From Adiantum capillus-veneris (Eukaryota > Streptophyta > Polypodiopsida > Polypodiales > Pteridaceae), in the NCBI GenBank assembly GCA_014529385.2, contig CM043957.1:90290660-90354659 (forward strand): a DNA stretch of 64,000 bases, written 5' to 3'. Shown here piece by piece: positions 43,603 through 52,401 of this stretch (positions are counted from its first letter, which is position 1; every line of letters begins with the position of its first letter). The notes under the pieces were generated by a model, which made no database searches, was not told where the DNA came from, and saw only the letters and a program-made list of their open reading frames with translations. Position numbers and translations under genes: made by a program.

Positions 43603-46441
43603 ATGGCGAGAGCAAACGCCATTGCAAGAAAGGGGGGCAAGGGACCAGGGTTAGCAGCGGAGGCAAGTAGCAGATCTGCAACCCCAAAGAAGAGACCTGA
43701 AAAACCAAGTAAGATTTTGAAAGGTCCAAGGATGAAGAAGTTACAGAGCTGCATGGGACTTTTCAGAGAAATCAGGAAGGCACGGAAATGTGTTGAGTTG
43801 TGCATACCAAAGCTGCACTTCCAGAGGATGGTGAGGTCCATTTGTGAGGAAGCGGCCTGGGGCACTAAAAGGTGGAAAGTGGTTGCATTGATGGCTCTAC
43901 AGGAAGCAGCAGAGGACTTCCTGCTTGAATACTTCAGTGACATGACCATTGAAGCAGCCCATGCCCACAGGGTGACCATAATGGACAAAGACAACGAGAC
44001 ACTAAAAAGGGTAAGGTGGAAGTATGAAAAACTCCTGGTACCCAATGAATGCAGGGATAAGAAAATGAGGCAAATTTTTCTATACCCCCCTGAACTATTG
44101 CCACAAGTCACAATTGTAGATGTCACACATGACGTTAATACAAGGGCAAGGGCAGAGATGGTTGCTCGCCAAATAGAAGACATAAGGGAAGCGGAACTTA
44201 AGGAGAAAACGAAAGCAGCAGTGGAGTCCCATAGGCAAAGAGAATGCAATGTGACCCGCTCCATAGATGCCAGCAACAAAGATACTCTACTTTCAATGAA
44301 GGATGGTTTGCTTGCAGAGATACCATTTATAGATGGAGCCAAAAAGCTGGCTCTGGATACAGTGGACGTTAATATATTGCTGGATCCAGATGCTCAGATA
44401 ACAGATACAATTATCTACATTTGTCTTAAGTAAGTTTTAATATTTTGCTAACTTTGAAAACTCAAATGATAGGTGTACTAAATCAGGTACACTCCTTGCA
44501 GTTTGATCAAAAGTCAACTTCCACAACACACCCACATGGAGGTGTTTCTTCTTGATCCACAAATGTCTGTGATTATTAGACAGAAGAACACTCCATCTCG
44601 CACATTCGAAAGTTGGTTTCTTCACTATGTTATGCTGGAAGTAACCATCATCATCTTTCCTTATGAGAACAACCATCACTGGAGTCTCATATGCCTTGAT
44701 GTTGACCAGCCAGCAGTGTGGGTGTTCAATTCAATAAAAGGAACCCACTCTGAAATTAGGATGTAAGTGTTATGTATAAGAAAGTGTTTCTTATGGATAT
44801 CCATCTAAATTTGAAAGCCTCAAGCTAGCATCCTGATATTCTTTTATGCAGTTGTGTAAAGAGATTATTGCTTGCTTATGGCAAGCTATGTGGAAGGTAC
44901 GAACTATACAAGGCCCCAATCAAAGATGTGCCTGTACCAAATCAAATTGATGCAGCTTCTTGCGGCTGGAGATGTCTTTCCATGCAGAATATGTCCTGCA
45001 AAGCTACTTTGCATTACAACCTTTCATGACTAAGGTAACCATTTGGCAACGCATTCAATCAGTTTTGGTTTTCTTTATACAAGACTTCCCACTATGTGGT
45101 CTTTCAATTTTGCAGAGTGCTGTGGAGAACTACACGTATGATTATTTGCAAAGATATCGGGCAAATCTAATACAACACCTGCTCACTATGTCGAACCATA
45201 GAGTATTAGAAGTTGAAGATAGCTGCTTGGACGACCGCACAATCGATGTGACAATACGTGACGAGCCACCACCACAAGCCCCTGCATCAGACACAGAGGA
45301 ACCACAATGGGCCGAGGGGGTCATACCAGCCAAAGATGAAAGAGCTGAGGATGCAGAAAGGCCAAACGAGGATATGCAAGGTGCTAGTGTACAAGCAAAG
45401 GGTCTTATGGAGGAGACAATGAAAGAGGCAAGTAGGCCAGTGGAGGAGCCAAAAAAGCCCATGGAGGAAACCGTGGATGAGGCAAGCCAGTCTCAAGAGG
45501 AGCCCCAAAAGCAAGCAAGCATGGATGAGGAAAGCAGGCCTATGGATGAAGCAATCCGGCCAATGGAGGAGCCCCAAAAGGATATGGATGAGGCAAGCCG
45601 GTCAACGGAGGGTGAGGAAAAGACCTTGGAGGAAACCATGGAAGACAAGCGAACTGATGAGGCACAAAGAGCCATAGGGTAGACCCTTGATGAAGATGAG
45701 AATTATGACTACAACGACGAAGCAAAAGCAGAGGATAGAAACAATGACAACAACACTATAGAGACCCAGTCTGGACCCTTGCTACCTGTAGATACGGTTG
45801 TGCCGGTAATGTCTATTCAAGTATGGAAAAATATGTTCAGCTTCTAACTACTTATATGTACTTGTCAACTTTTGCAGAGGTTGATTATCTTGGACATCAA
45901 TGGATTGCTGCTGATGCGCCTGCCTCTGGGTATAACAGACACCTACGAGGATTTGCAAACATTTCGGATGGGTACTTGTCGAGTTGTGGTTCGTCCAGGA
46001 AAAAAAGAATTTATTCAGTTTTTTCTTCCGCGCTTCAGAGTTTCCATATGGTCTTCAATGCACCCGCAAAACTTGTTGCCACTAGTTAGAATAGTTTGCG
46101 TTGTATCTTGTGTTCATACGGGAGATTTTGCCTTTTTGTATGATTAGAGAAGATGTGTTACCATCGAGGGCCACTACCACCCTAAAAAACCCAACTTACA
46201 TCTTTTGTACAAACCGTTCGGCCAAATCGATGTACCCTTTGATGCAAATAATACACTACTAATTGATGATACTCCTGAAAAGGGAGACCTAAATCCACCA
46301 TGAACAACTATCTCACCACCCTCTTTTGAAGGGCATACCTTTGATTTTTACCTTGAAGACATTTTGATTCCATACTTACAGAAATTGTATCTCAGTCCAT
46401 TGTTCACGGACGAGTTTGTACTTTCTAATGAATTAAGATGA
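43603..46441 (+). pseudogene. CENH3-like histone fold + Ulp1 protease + FCP1-like phosphatase
   Basis: Five inferred exons: 43603-44429, 44502-44762, 44852-45034, 45116-45805, 45878-46441, all GT-AG. Residues 1-46 are an H3-like tail (MARANAIARKGGKGPG: the K4 position is N, while R8 and K9 are kept). Residues about 48-130 are the histone fold (LFREIRKARKCVEL, LHFQRMVRSI, MALQEAAEDFL, HAHRVTIMDKD), with a one-residue-longer loop 1 and RW as in CENH3. Then coiled coil and a Ulp1/C48 protease: NNHHWSLICLD (His) and QIDAASCGW (Gln, Cys). An acidic repeat tail follows (PMEEPQKDMDEAS). Last exon is FCP1-like: LIILDINGLLL, VSIWSSM, NTLLIDDTPEKG. Defects: a frameshift near 44968 and stops at about 45680, 46145 and 46301. 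Confidence 0.7.
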
Positions 46442-46471
46442 CTCTTCTATCATGTCTTTGTGTTGCCTTAC

Positions 46472-46521
<50 letters not shown>
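46472..46521. repeat. (GA)n microsatellite
   Basis: About 50 bp of GA. It lies between the two convergent genes; the rest of 46442-46650 shows no gene. Confidence 0.97.
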
Positions 46522-46524
<3 letters not shown>

Positions 46525-46650
46525 TGGCAATGGCTAAAGAAATGTATTTCAAGAACACTTATATTCACAGACCACAATTGACAAATGAGCTCAGAAAAAA
46601 TTCATGTATTGAAAGTCACTCGTATACACTTGGGTTCACAAGAATCTCTC

Positions 46651-48091
46651 TTACATTGACACTATTTCAACCCGACCATCCAACTCTTTGCACAAAATAT
46701 CTTTCTCCCTACGCCGCATCAGCTTACGACCAGCTAGGAAAAAGGAAGAATATGAAAGGTCCCTGTCCATTGACTCTTCAATTATGTCATGCCGCAATTG
46801 CAGAAGACTGCATAGCTCCCTTATTGTAACCACCAACATTAGGCTATGCTCTTTATCAAACACTTCCACATACACAACAGGCTTATCTTCAAACCTGCAA
46901 AAACCTGGTCCATAGAAATGTACTTACCTCTTAGCATTTGTGATCGCATATACCAAAAGGATACTAACAGTGATTGGCTTGAAATCATGTACTTGACAAC
47001 TAGAGTGTCAAGCGTGACCTCACACCGTATGCCAATCTCTTCCTTTACGTACCATCCTCTGTCAAGAAGTTTGTCACAGGATGACTACTGAAATGACTTG
47101 CACATGAACATAGTTTTCATAACACGTATTTTGTAGTTATGAAACAACTCTACGAATAGTGCAACAAGACAAAAGTTTACAATTCTAACCAGTTTGGTGG
47201 GAATAGAGCTACAGAGAGACCTCTGTATATCCTTGTAGAGCTTACTTCGCATTGCCTCCACCATTGTTCCCTCAGGAATTGGCCAGTCCACAGTGTTCCA
47301 ATCGGTTGGTAGAGGCACTTTCACCAACATGCCATTATTATTCCCTAGGCAGAGTTGGTAGAAGTGGTCATAGAAAAGTATTCCTTCATCAGCCAGGCTT
47401 TTGCTGGTTCTCCCGGAATATTGTAGAGAACCAATGTGGGCATGAACAACAAGGAAGAGGCCTATTATGCACTCCACAGGCTCCCATTGCTCATAAGAAG
47501 AGGGATAAACATCTGCAAAATATATAACAAGAGTTAAACTAAGAGTATCAATAAGTGAAAATGACAAATCTAATGTAGTTGAGATGTGAAGAATGGAGCC
47601 ATTGCTCATAAGAAGAGGGATAAACGTTGCAAAATATATTAAAAAAGTTAAATTGAGAGTATCAATAAGTGAAATGACAAATCAAATGCAGTTGAGATGT
47701 GAAGAATACTTACAATTGCAATGTGGTTGATGTAATCTGACACATTTTCACCGTTTTCTATCACGTCTGCATGGGTAAATACATGTTGAACAAGAAATTC
47801 CTTAATAGATCTTTTTCCAATTTCAACTTTGAAATCCAACACTCTGGCCTTCCATGCTGAGCGGTAAACATTGATAGCAATAGACCTCTTGGCTCTTCTT
47901 GGTTGCATTAGGACCCATGAACCTTTGCTTATCTTTTGTCCAACCCATTGGTTCTCTGCACTTATTGAAGTTGATATTGTAATTAATGATATGCTACTAC
48001 TTGGCCTTCTAGGCAAAGTGCATGTGTTTCTAGTTGGTGTGAGAGACCATAAACACCTAGAGCTTCTTGGGCGGGAAGACGTGGAAGCCAT
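46651..48091 (-). pseudogene. unknown multi-exon gene convergent to the H3/Ulp1/FCP1 gene
   Basis: Minus strand. First exon from ATG 48091 (MASTSSRPRSSRCLWSL, Ser/Arg-rich, then WKARVLDFKVEIGKR and ADVIENGENVSDYINHI) to a likely donor GTAAGT at 47713. Next VYPSSYEQWEPVECIIGLFL and PIPEGTMVEAMRSKLYKDIQ (47085-47512). Then YVKEEIGIRCEVTLDTLVV, a small intron GTAAGT...TTTTTGCAG (about 46895-46935), and the last exon KPVVYVEVFDKEHSLMLVVT to the stop at 46651. No family recognised. Phase across the first intron does not fit cleanly, so either the border is wrong or the gene is decaying. Confidence 0.4.
47483..47710. repeat. two-copy ~113-bp tandem duplication
   Basis: CCATTGCTCATAAGAAGAGG recurs at 47483 and 47596, each followed by similar AT-rich sequence. 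It covers the first intron and exon border of the minus-strand gene. Confidence 0.85.
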
Positions 48092-48415
48092 AGCTCTGAG
48101 AGAAAAGCTTTAGTGGAGGGAGATTCACTTTGAAAGTATCCTAATGGAGGGAAAGTGTTTTACAATTCCAATATCTTGTGTGGGCTTAATGGCCACCCTC
48201 CAATAGGCTAATATAATGACCATAAGAGAATATCAGCAGTGGGACCACACATGCACCTAACAGCTCGGTAAAAGCAAAGAAGTTACGATGCCACAACCTA
48301 GATTTGTGAAAGTTTTTAAATTATTTTCCTATTTCTTGAGTCTTTCTACGTATTTTCCTACTTAACGTAGCCCTGAAGCTCATTGGACGCGCTCTATTTT
48401 CTCTCTCTTTCATAT
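48092..48415. other. right sub-terminal region of element X
   Basis: Non-coding. Presumed promoter side of the gene starting at 48091. Confidence 0.4.
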
Positions 48416-48448
48416 GGCCCTCTAAATGACCTCCAAACTTTTCTAATG
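48416..48448 (-). repeat. right terminal inverted repeat of element X
   Basis: 33 bp ending TTCTAATG at 48448. Reverse complement of the left repeat except for four positions. Confidence 0.8.
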
Positions 48449-49351
48449 GTTGCCATTTGATGGGCTTTGATAGTCTTTTTGACAGGTATAAAATGAGCTT
48501 GTTTACTGCACCTGTCTACTATTGTCCATATTCCCATATTCCCATGGAAAGACTTAGGCAATCCAAAGGTAAAATCCATGGATATGCTCTCCCATGGTGA
48601 ATTAGGGATTCGCAAAGGTTGAAGCAATCTAGTTTGCTTCCCTCTATCAAACTTCATCTTTTGGTATACCACACATTTAGAAACATACTCTTGTATGTTT
48701 GCTTTCATGGTAGGCCAATAGAAGTATGTTTCAATCCCTTTTAGGGTATATTGAATCCCTCTATGCCCCGCATAAGGAGGAGCATGAGATTCTTACATTA
48801 CTTTCTCACATAGTGAGTTAGTAACGCATAGTCTATTGCCATAGAGAAGATAACCATCTTGTAAAGTAAATGGTTCCTCTTTAGGCTTCCCTAGTGCAAG
48901 GGCTGAAATCACATCTCTAAAATTGGGATCAATAGCGTACTCATCTATCATAGAAGATAGATCATTGTGAGTTGCTATGGAAACCGCATTCACTCTTGGC
49001 CGTCTTGAGAGTGCATCAGCTACTTGATTATGCTTGCCAGCAATGTGAGCAATATGAAAATGAAATTGCAAAAGGAAATTTTCCCACCTCCTGTGTTTGT
49101 CGGAGAGCTTGGTCTGTGTCATGAAGTACTTAAGGCTTTGGTGATCCGTTCACAGAATGAAAGGAGTCCCCAATGAATAGTGCTTCCATGAGTCTAAGGC
49201 ATGTAGAACTACGAGGAGTTCCTTTTCATATATGCCTAGAGCTTACTCAATAGGGTCAATCCTTCAACTTTCATAGGCTATGGCGTGCCCTTCTTAGAGA
49301 AAAACAACTCCAAGGCAATCACCACAAGCGTCACATTGGACCTCAAATGGC
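48449..49351 (-). pseudogene. RNase H and integrase N-terminal half of element D
   Basis: From 49351 on the minus strand: FEVQCDACGDCLGVVF (RNase H Asp), YEKELLVVLHALDSWKHY, TDHQSLKYFMTQTKLSDKH and AGKHNQVADALSRRP. The integrase zinc site follows (AGHRGIQYTLKGIETYFYW, KCVVYQKMK: the second Cys of the CxxC pair is Tyr). The first core Asp is in WESISMDFTFGLPK, then DRCSKQAHFIPVKKTIKAHQ. Breaks off at QMAT where element X begins; the rest is at 29035-29968. Some stops. On its upstream side it is cut by the 3' LTR of element B. Confidence 0.85.
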
Positions 49352-50289
49352 TGTTTAGGCGGTTACACCGCTAGCGGAAGCTAAATAGCGAGAACTCAAC
49401 CAACAACAGAATTTGTCAGACGAGGACGAAGCTTGACCCGCAGGCGCATGGAAACAACTAGGTGGGTGTCAAATCACCTACTCGACCTTCTAATGACAAT
49501 CACTACTAAGGAAATCAAATCTAAGTTCTAAAATACGCAAGTGACTGAAATCCGTACTACGAACGAATGCTATACGAAACAGGATCTAGAATCATTGAAT
49601 CGATCTCAAACTCAAGGGGAAGTCTATACACTAGGTAAGAACAACACCCTAAAGACTTGAACTGCAAAATCAACCTATAACCACTCCGTGCGGTAAACGC
49701 GTATGAAGACAGGCCAAAAAATACAGGTGATCGAAACTTGACCCCGATGGTACCAATGTGTAGCTCTACTCGTTGTGGTTCTATAGATATGCTGCACGCT
49801 CCATTCCGACACACGAGTTGGAAGAAAACTCACACCGAAGCTCGTAGGAACTTACCACACATAGAAGCCGATAGCGCGCACTCTTCGTATCTGTGCGTAG
49901 CTCTCGCCGTTGCTAACACAATGGCGGTGTCGCTTCTCCAATGGCGGCTCCGTAGCTCGCGTAGCAAGTAGATAAGACTCTCTCTCTCTCTCACTCTCTC
50001 TCAGACACAGTCACGGCGCTCAAAAACTCACTTTGATTAAAAACTGAATCCTCAGGTTACAAAAACTTTGGCTTATATACCTCAGCCTTGGAGGTGAGAA
50101 CATCTCTAACTAATTACATCAGCGAGTGAAATTACTTCGGGATTACAAGCTGGAAACTCAATTGAGTCCCGTTACTTAATGAATGGCTCCAATCAAAATC
50201 AATGTCGGAAAGACATTTATTACAATCAATGGTTACAAAAATGATGAGTGTGAGCAAAAATGTGGGTGTGATCCTCTGCTAGCTCAACA
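49352..50289 (-). repeat. 3' LTR of element B
   Basis: 938 bp with TG at the plus-strand left end (TGTTTAGGCGG) and CA at the right (AGCTCAACA). It follows a polypurine tract and has a TATA box on the minus strand (GGTATATAAGCC, 50070-50082) and a short CT tract near 49980. Its left edge cuts the RNase H frame of element D exactly. The matching 5' LTR lies beyond the window, so identity cannot be tested. Confidence 0.7.
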
Positions 50290-50300
50290 CTCCCCCCCTC
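50290..50300 (-). other. polypurine tract of element B
   Basis: Minus strand GAGGGGGGGAG immediately before the LTR's TGTTGAGC. Confidence 0.8.
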
Positions 50301-50338
50301 CGCGTTCATGTCGTCCCTGACATGACTTTTATGCTTGG

Positions 50339-51085
50339 TCAATAAAGTCCTGTCGTCTTGAGCATCTGCAATTGTGATTCGTATCGTAGGTTGCCGATGG
50401 TCAAGGTTGGGCAGAATATTTTGCTTTCATGGGTGAAAAAGCCGGTGTAGAAAGCTTCTTCGAATGTTTGCATGTGGAAACTAGGCAAAAACATAATCCT
50501 CTGGTATAGGAGGTGCAACACTTTTGGAGAAGGCTGCAATGAAAGATCATACATCATATCAGTCACTGTGTCGGCCGTCGATAGTAGACTCGAGGTCGTG
50601 GCTTTATCTGGCGCGAACACTTCAATGCAAGCTAAGAGAGTCTTGCAAATTTTCTTGAGCATCTGACACGAAAGGTCAGGAGAGCCAGTAAAGAGCTTGA
50701 TGGTTCCCGTTAGGGTTTTCACCATGTAGGCTTTACCTATTCTCTCTCTTGCCTTTGGTCCTGGCATCCTGGGATAATTAAGCCAATTTGGCTTCTTTTC
50801 TGCAATCCTGCCATGCTCTTTCCAGCTTCTGACTCTTGGCACCGGGCAGAAGGTTGCATTCTCCCGAATCTCCTTTGGTGCCTCCACCAAGTAGATGAGG
50901 TAGGCTGGGTATTTGTTCAACCAACCTTTCCTCCATCTAGGCTGCGAATCTACAATCTTCTTTGATTGTTCCTCTTTTGTGATGTCACCTTCGTAAAGAG
51001 CGACATACTGCTCCTCCTCTATTCTCTTTTTTGTTTTTATCACTTCAAACTTCATCAAAGGAAAGGCAGGCTGGGTTGCATCCAC
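50339..51085 (-). CDS. element B terminal ORF, globular part
   Basis: 248 codons starting at a GTG-type codon (DATQPAFPLMKFEVIK), ending 39 bp before the polypurine tract. It overlaps the end of the upstream coiled-coil ORF by about 30 bp in another frame (+1 relation). Contents: basic and aromatic, e.g. QPRWRKGWLNKYPAYLIYL and KLFTGSPDLSCQMLKKICK. I see no signal peptide or membrane segment, so env-like identity is not supported. Its position, after integrase and before the 3' LTR, is where plant elements keep extra ORFs. Fusion to the upstream ORF by frameshifting or a simple mutation are both possible. Confidence 0.55.
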   Translation of the reverse strand: MDATQPAFPLMKFEVIKTKKRIEEEQYVALYEGDITKEEQSKKIVDSQPRWRKGWLNKYPAYLIYLVEAPKEIRENATFCPVPRVRSWKEHGRIAEKKPNWLNYPRMPGPKARERIGKAYMVKTLTGTIKLFTGSPDLSCQMLKKICKTLLACIEVFAPDKATTSSLLSTADTVTDMMYDLSLQPSPKVLHLLYQRIMFLPSFHMQTFEEAFYTGFFTHESKIFCPTLTIGNLRYESQLQMLKTTGLY

Positions 51086-51912
51086 TCTTCATGGAGCACT
51101 TTTGTGTCTAATCCCTGAAGTCTAATGGAGATGAGGAGTCTCCTCTCCCATTCCATTTCCGCCTTGGCACTCTCCTCTGCTGACTTTTCTATTTGGTCAT
51201 GGAGCCTTTGTTCTTCTTCTTCAGAGATTCCTGAAGTCGAGGCCACCTCGTGAACTGGGGCTGGATCTTCAATTGTGGTTGCCTCTCCAGTTTCTGGTAG
51301 CTCTATGGCGGCTCCACCTGATTCTTCTTGTGGTGTCTCTGTCTCTCTTCTTTGTTGCTCTTGTAGATCTTGGAGCTGTTTGTGGAGGGTCTCATTCTCT
51401 GTTCTTAGTGTTTGATTTTCTAAAGTGAGCCTCTCCTCTGCTGCCAATGATCCCTCCGCAATGTGCAACCTTTGCACTTGCTCTAATCTTAGCTCTCTTT
51501 GTAAGCTTCGGACCTGGTCTTCCAGAGCTGGTACACGAGCTCCCTCTTGTTCGGTTCCTGCTCTGCTAGCTCTAGGGGTAGTCCTGAGTCTAGTGATTGT
51601 TCTTTCTTGGAGCTCGACTCTTTCCCTTAGCTCAATGAGCTCATCTTTAGCCGCCTCCAAGTCGTCTTCCATCCGCTCCCTTGCTTCATGTGCACTTGTT
51701 ACTTCTCTTGAAGCCTCGGCTAGCTGGAGTATCAAGCCGTCTCTCTCGTTTTCCACGTCATAGAGTGATGCTTTATGACTTTCAGATTCAGTCATAGCAT
51801 TCTCTAATTTCCTCTGCAACTCGGCTTCCCTTTGTTTGGCTCTCTCAATCTCCACTTCCTTTGCCTTGGATCTTTCTTTGATCTTGCTGAGCAGTTCATG
51901 CACCATGTGCAT
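51055..51912 (-). CDS. element B terminal ORF, coiled-coil part
   Basis: 285 codons from ATG 51912 (MHMVHELLSKIKERSKAK). Almost continuous heptad pattern, rich in Glu, Arg and Leu (REAELQRKLENAM, LRLEQVQRLHIAEG, LRTENETLHKQLQDLQ), then an acidic Pro/Thr linker. Shares its 3' end with the frame of 51085-50339. Resembles the self-association part of a gag or structural protein in style only. Uninterrupted over 850 bp although the main polyprotein is broken, so recent selection is possible. Confidence 0.6.
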   Translation of the reverse strand: MHMVHELLSKIKERSKAKEVEIERAKQREAELQRKLENAMTESESHKASLYDVENERDGLILQLAEASREVTSAHEARERMEDDLEAAKDELIELRERVELQERTITRLRTTPRASRAGTEQEGARVPALEDQVRSLQRELRLEQVQRLHIAEGSLAAEERLTLENQTLRTENETLHKQLQDLQEQQRRETETPQEESGGAAIELPETGEATTIEDPAPVHEVASTSGISEEEEQRLHDQIEKSAEESAKAEMEWERRLLISIRLQGLDTKVLHEEWMQPSLPFL

Positions 51913-52093
51913 GTGGACTTGAGTATGTTGGATTTGGGCTAAAATAGGCTTTGGATGAAGGATTTTCCCTCAATTGGGCTAATAGGGTGATCCACTTGAC
52001 CAAATGGTTCCAAACTTCATATGTAGCATGTATTAGATATATATAATGGATGTATGATGACAAATGAGCAGTTTTGGCTCTGTAAGTGTAAAT

Positions 52094-52117
52094 AGACATC
52101 ATACGCGTATGATGTCT
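52094..52117. promoter_or_regulatory. perfect 24-bp palindrome, copy 1
   Basis: Half-site AGACATCATACG followed by its exact reverse complement. Lies 182 bp upstream of the coiled-coil ORF's ATG. Confidence 0.6.
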
Positions 52118-52377
52118 TTTGTGTCAAAATGGTGCTTTTTGGTTCCAGATAGCTTGTAGATGTGTTAATCAACAATCCTACAAAGTTTCAATGAGTTTGG
52201 AGTTATTTTGACAAAATTAGGACCAAAAATCAATTTTATGGCCTACCTTGCGTCTTTTTGGTTTTCCTTGGGTTTTCTAACTCCAATTCTCATGATACTT
52301 GGTTCATAGGATGTGATTAACATGTGGAATGAGGCTATGCACTCAAATGTTGAAATGGATGTGAAATTCATGCTGTG

Positions 52378-52401
52378 AGACATCATACGCGTATGATGTC
52401 T
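52378..52401. promoter_or_regulatory. perfect 24-bp palindrome, copy 2
   Basis: Same 24 bp as at 52094. Both copies are followed by TTTT. Confidence 0.6.

Larger units (their letters stand above)
29969..48448. mobile_element. candidate giant TIR DNA transposon, element X (18.5 kb)
   Basis: Inserted within the integrase gene of element D. Its ends are inverted repeats: 29969-30001 begins CATTAGGAAATTTCGGAGG and the reverse complement of 48416-48448 begins CATTAGAAAAGTTTGGAGG; 29 of 33 positions agree. Removing the segment joins atg gca ac + c ctc ttc att, restoring M-A-T-L-F-I in the integrase frame, so the ends look exact. No target duplication is visible. Cargo: a transposase-like gene (30169-33023), an H3/Ulp1/FCP1 gene (43603-46441) and two convergent unknown genes. 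LINEs at 34527-43232 inserted later; without them X would be about 9.5 kb. I cannot assign a superfamily. Confidence 0.75.

Noticed and set aside
43603-44000. Ordinary host histone H3 gene
   Set aside because: The fold is diverged, loop 1 is CENH3-like, the tail is altered, and the frame runs on into a protease. Not a canonical H3.
49557-49971. Small ORFs within 49352-50289
   Set aside because: They lie inside the LTR, on both strands, with no recognisable motif.
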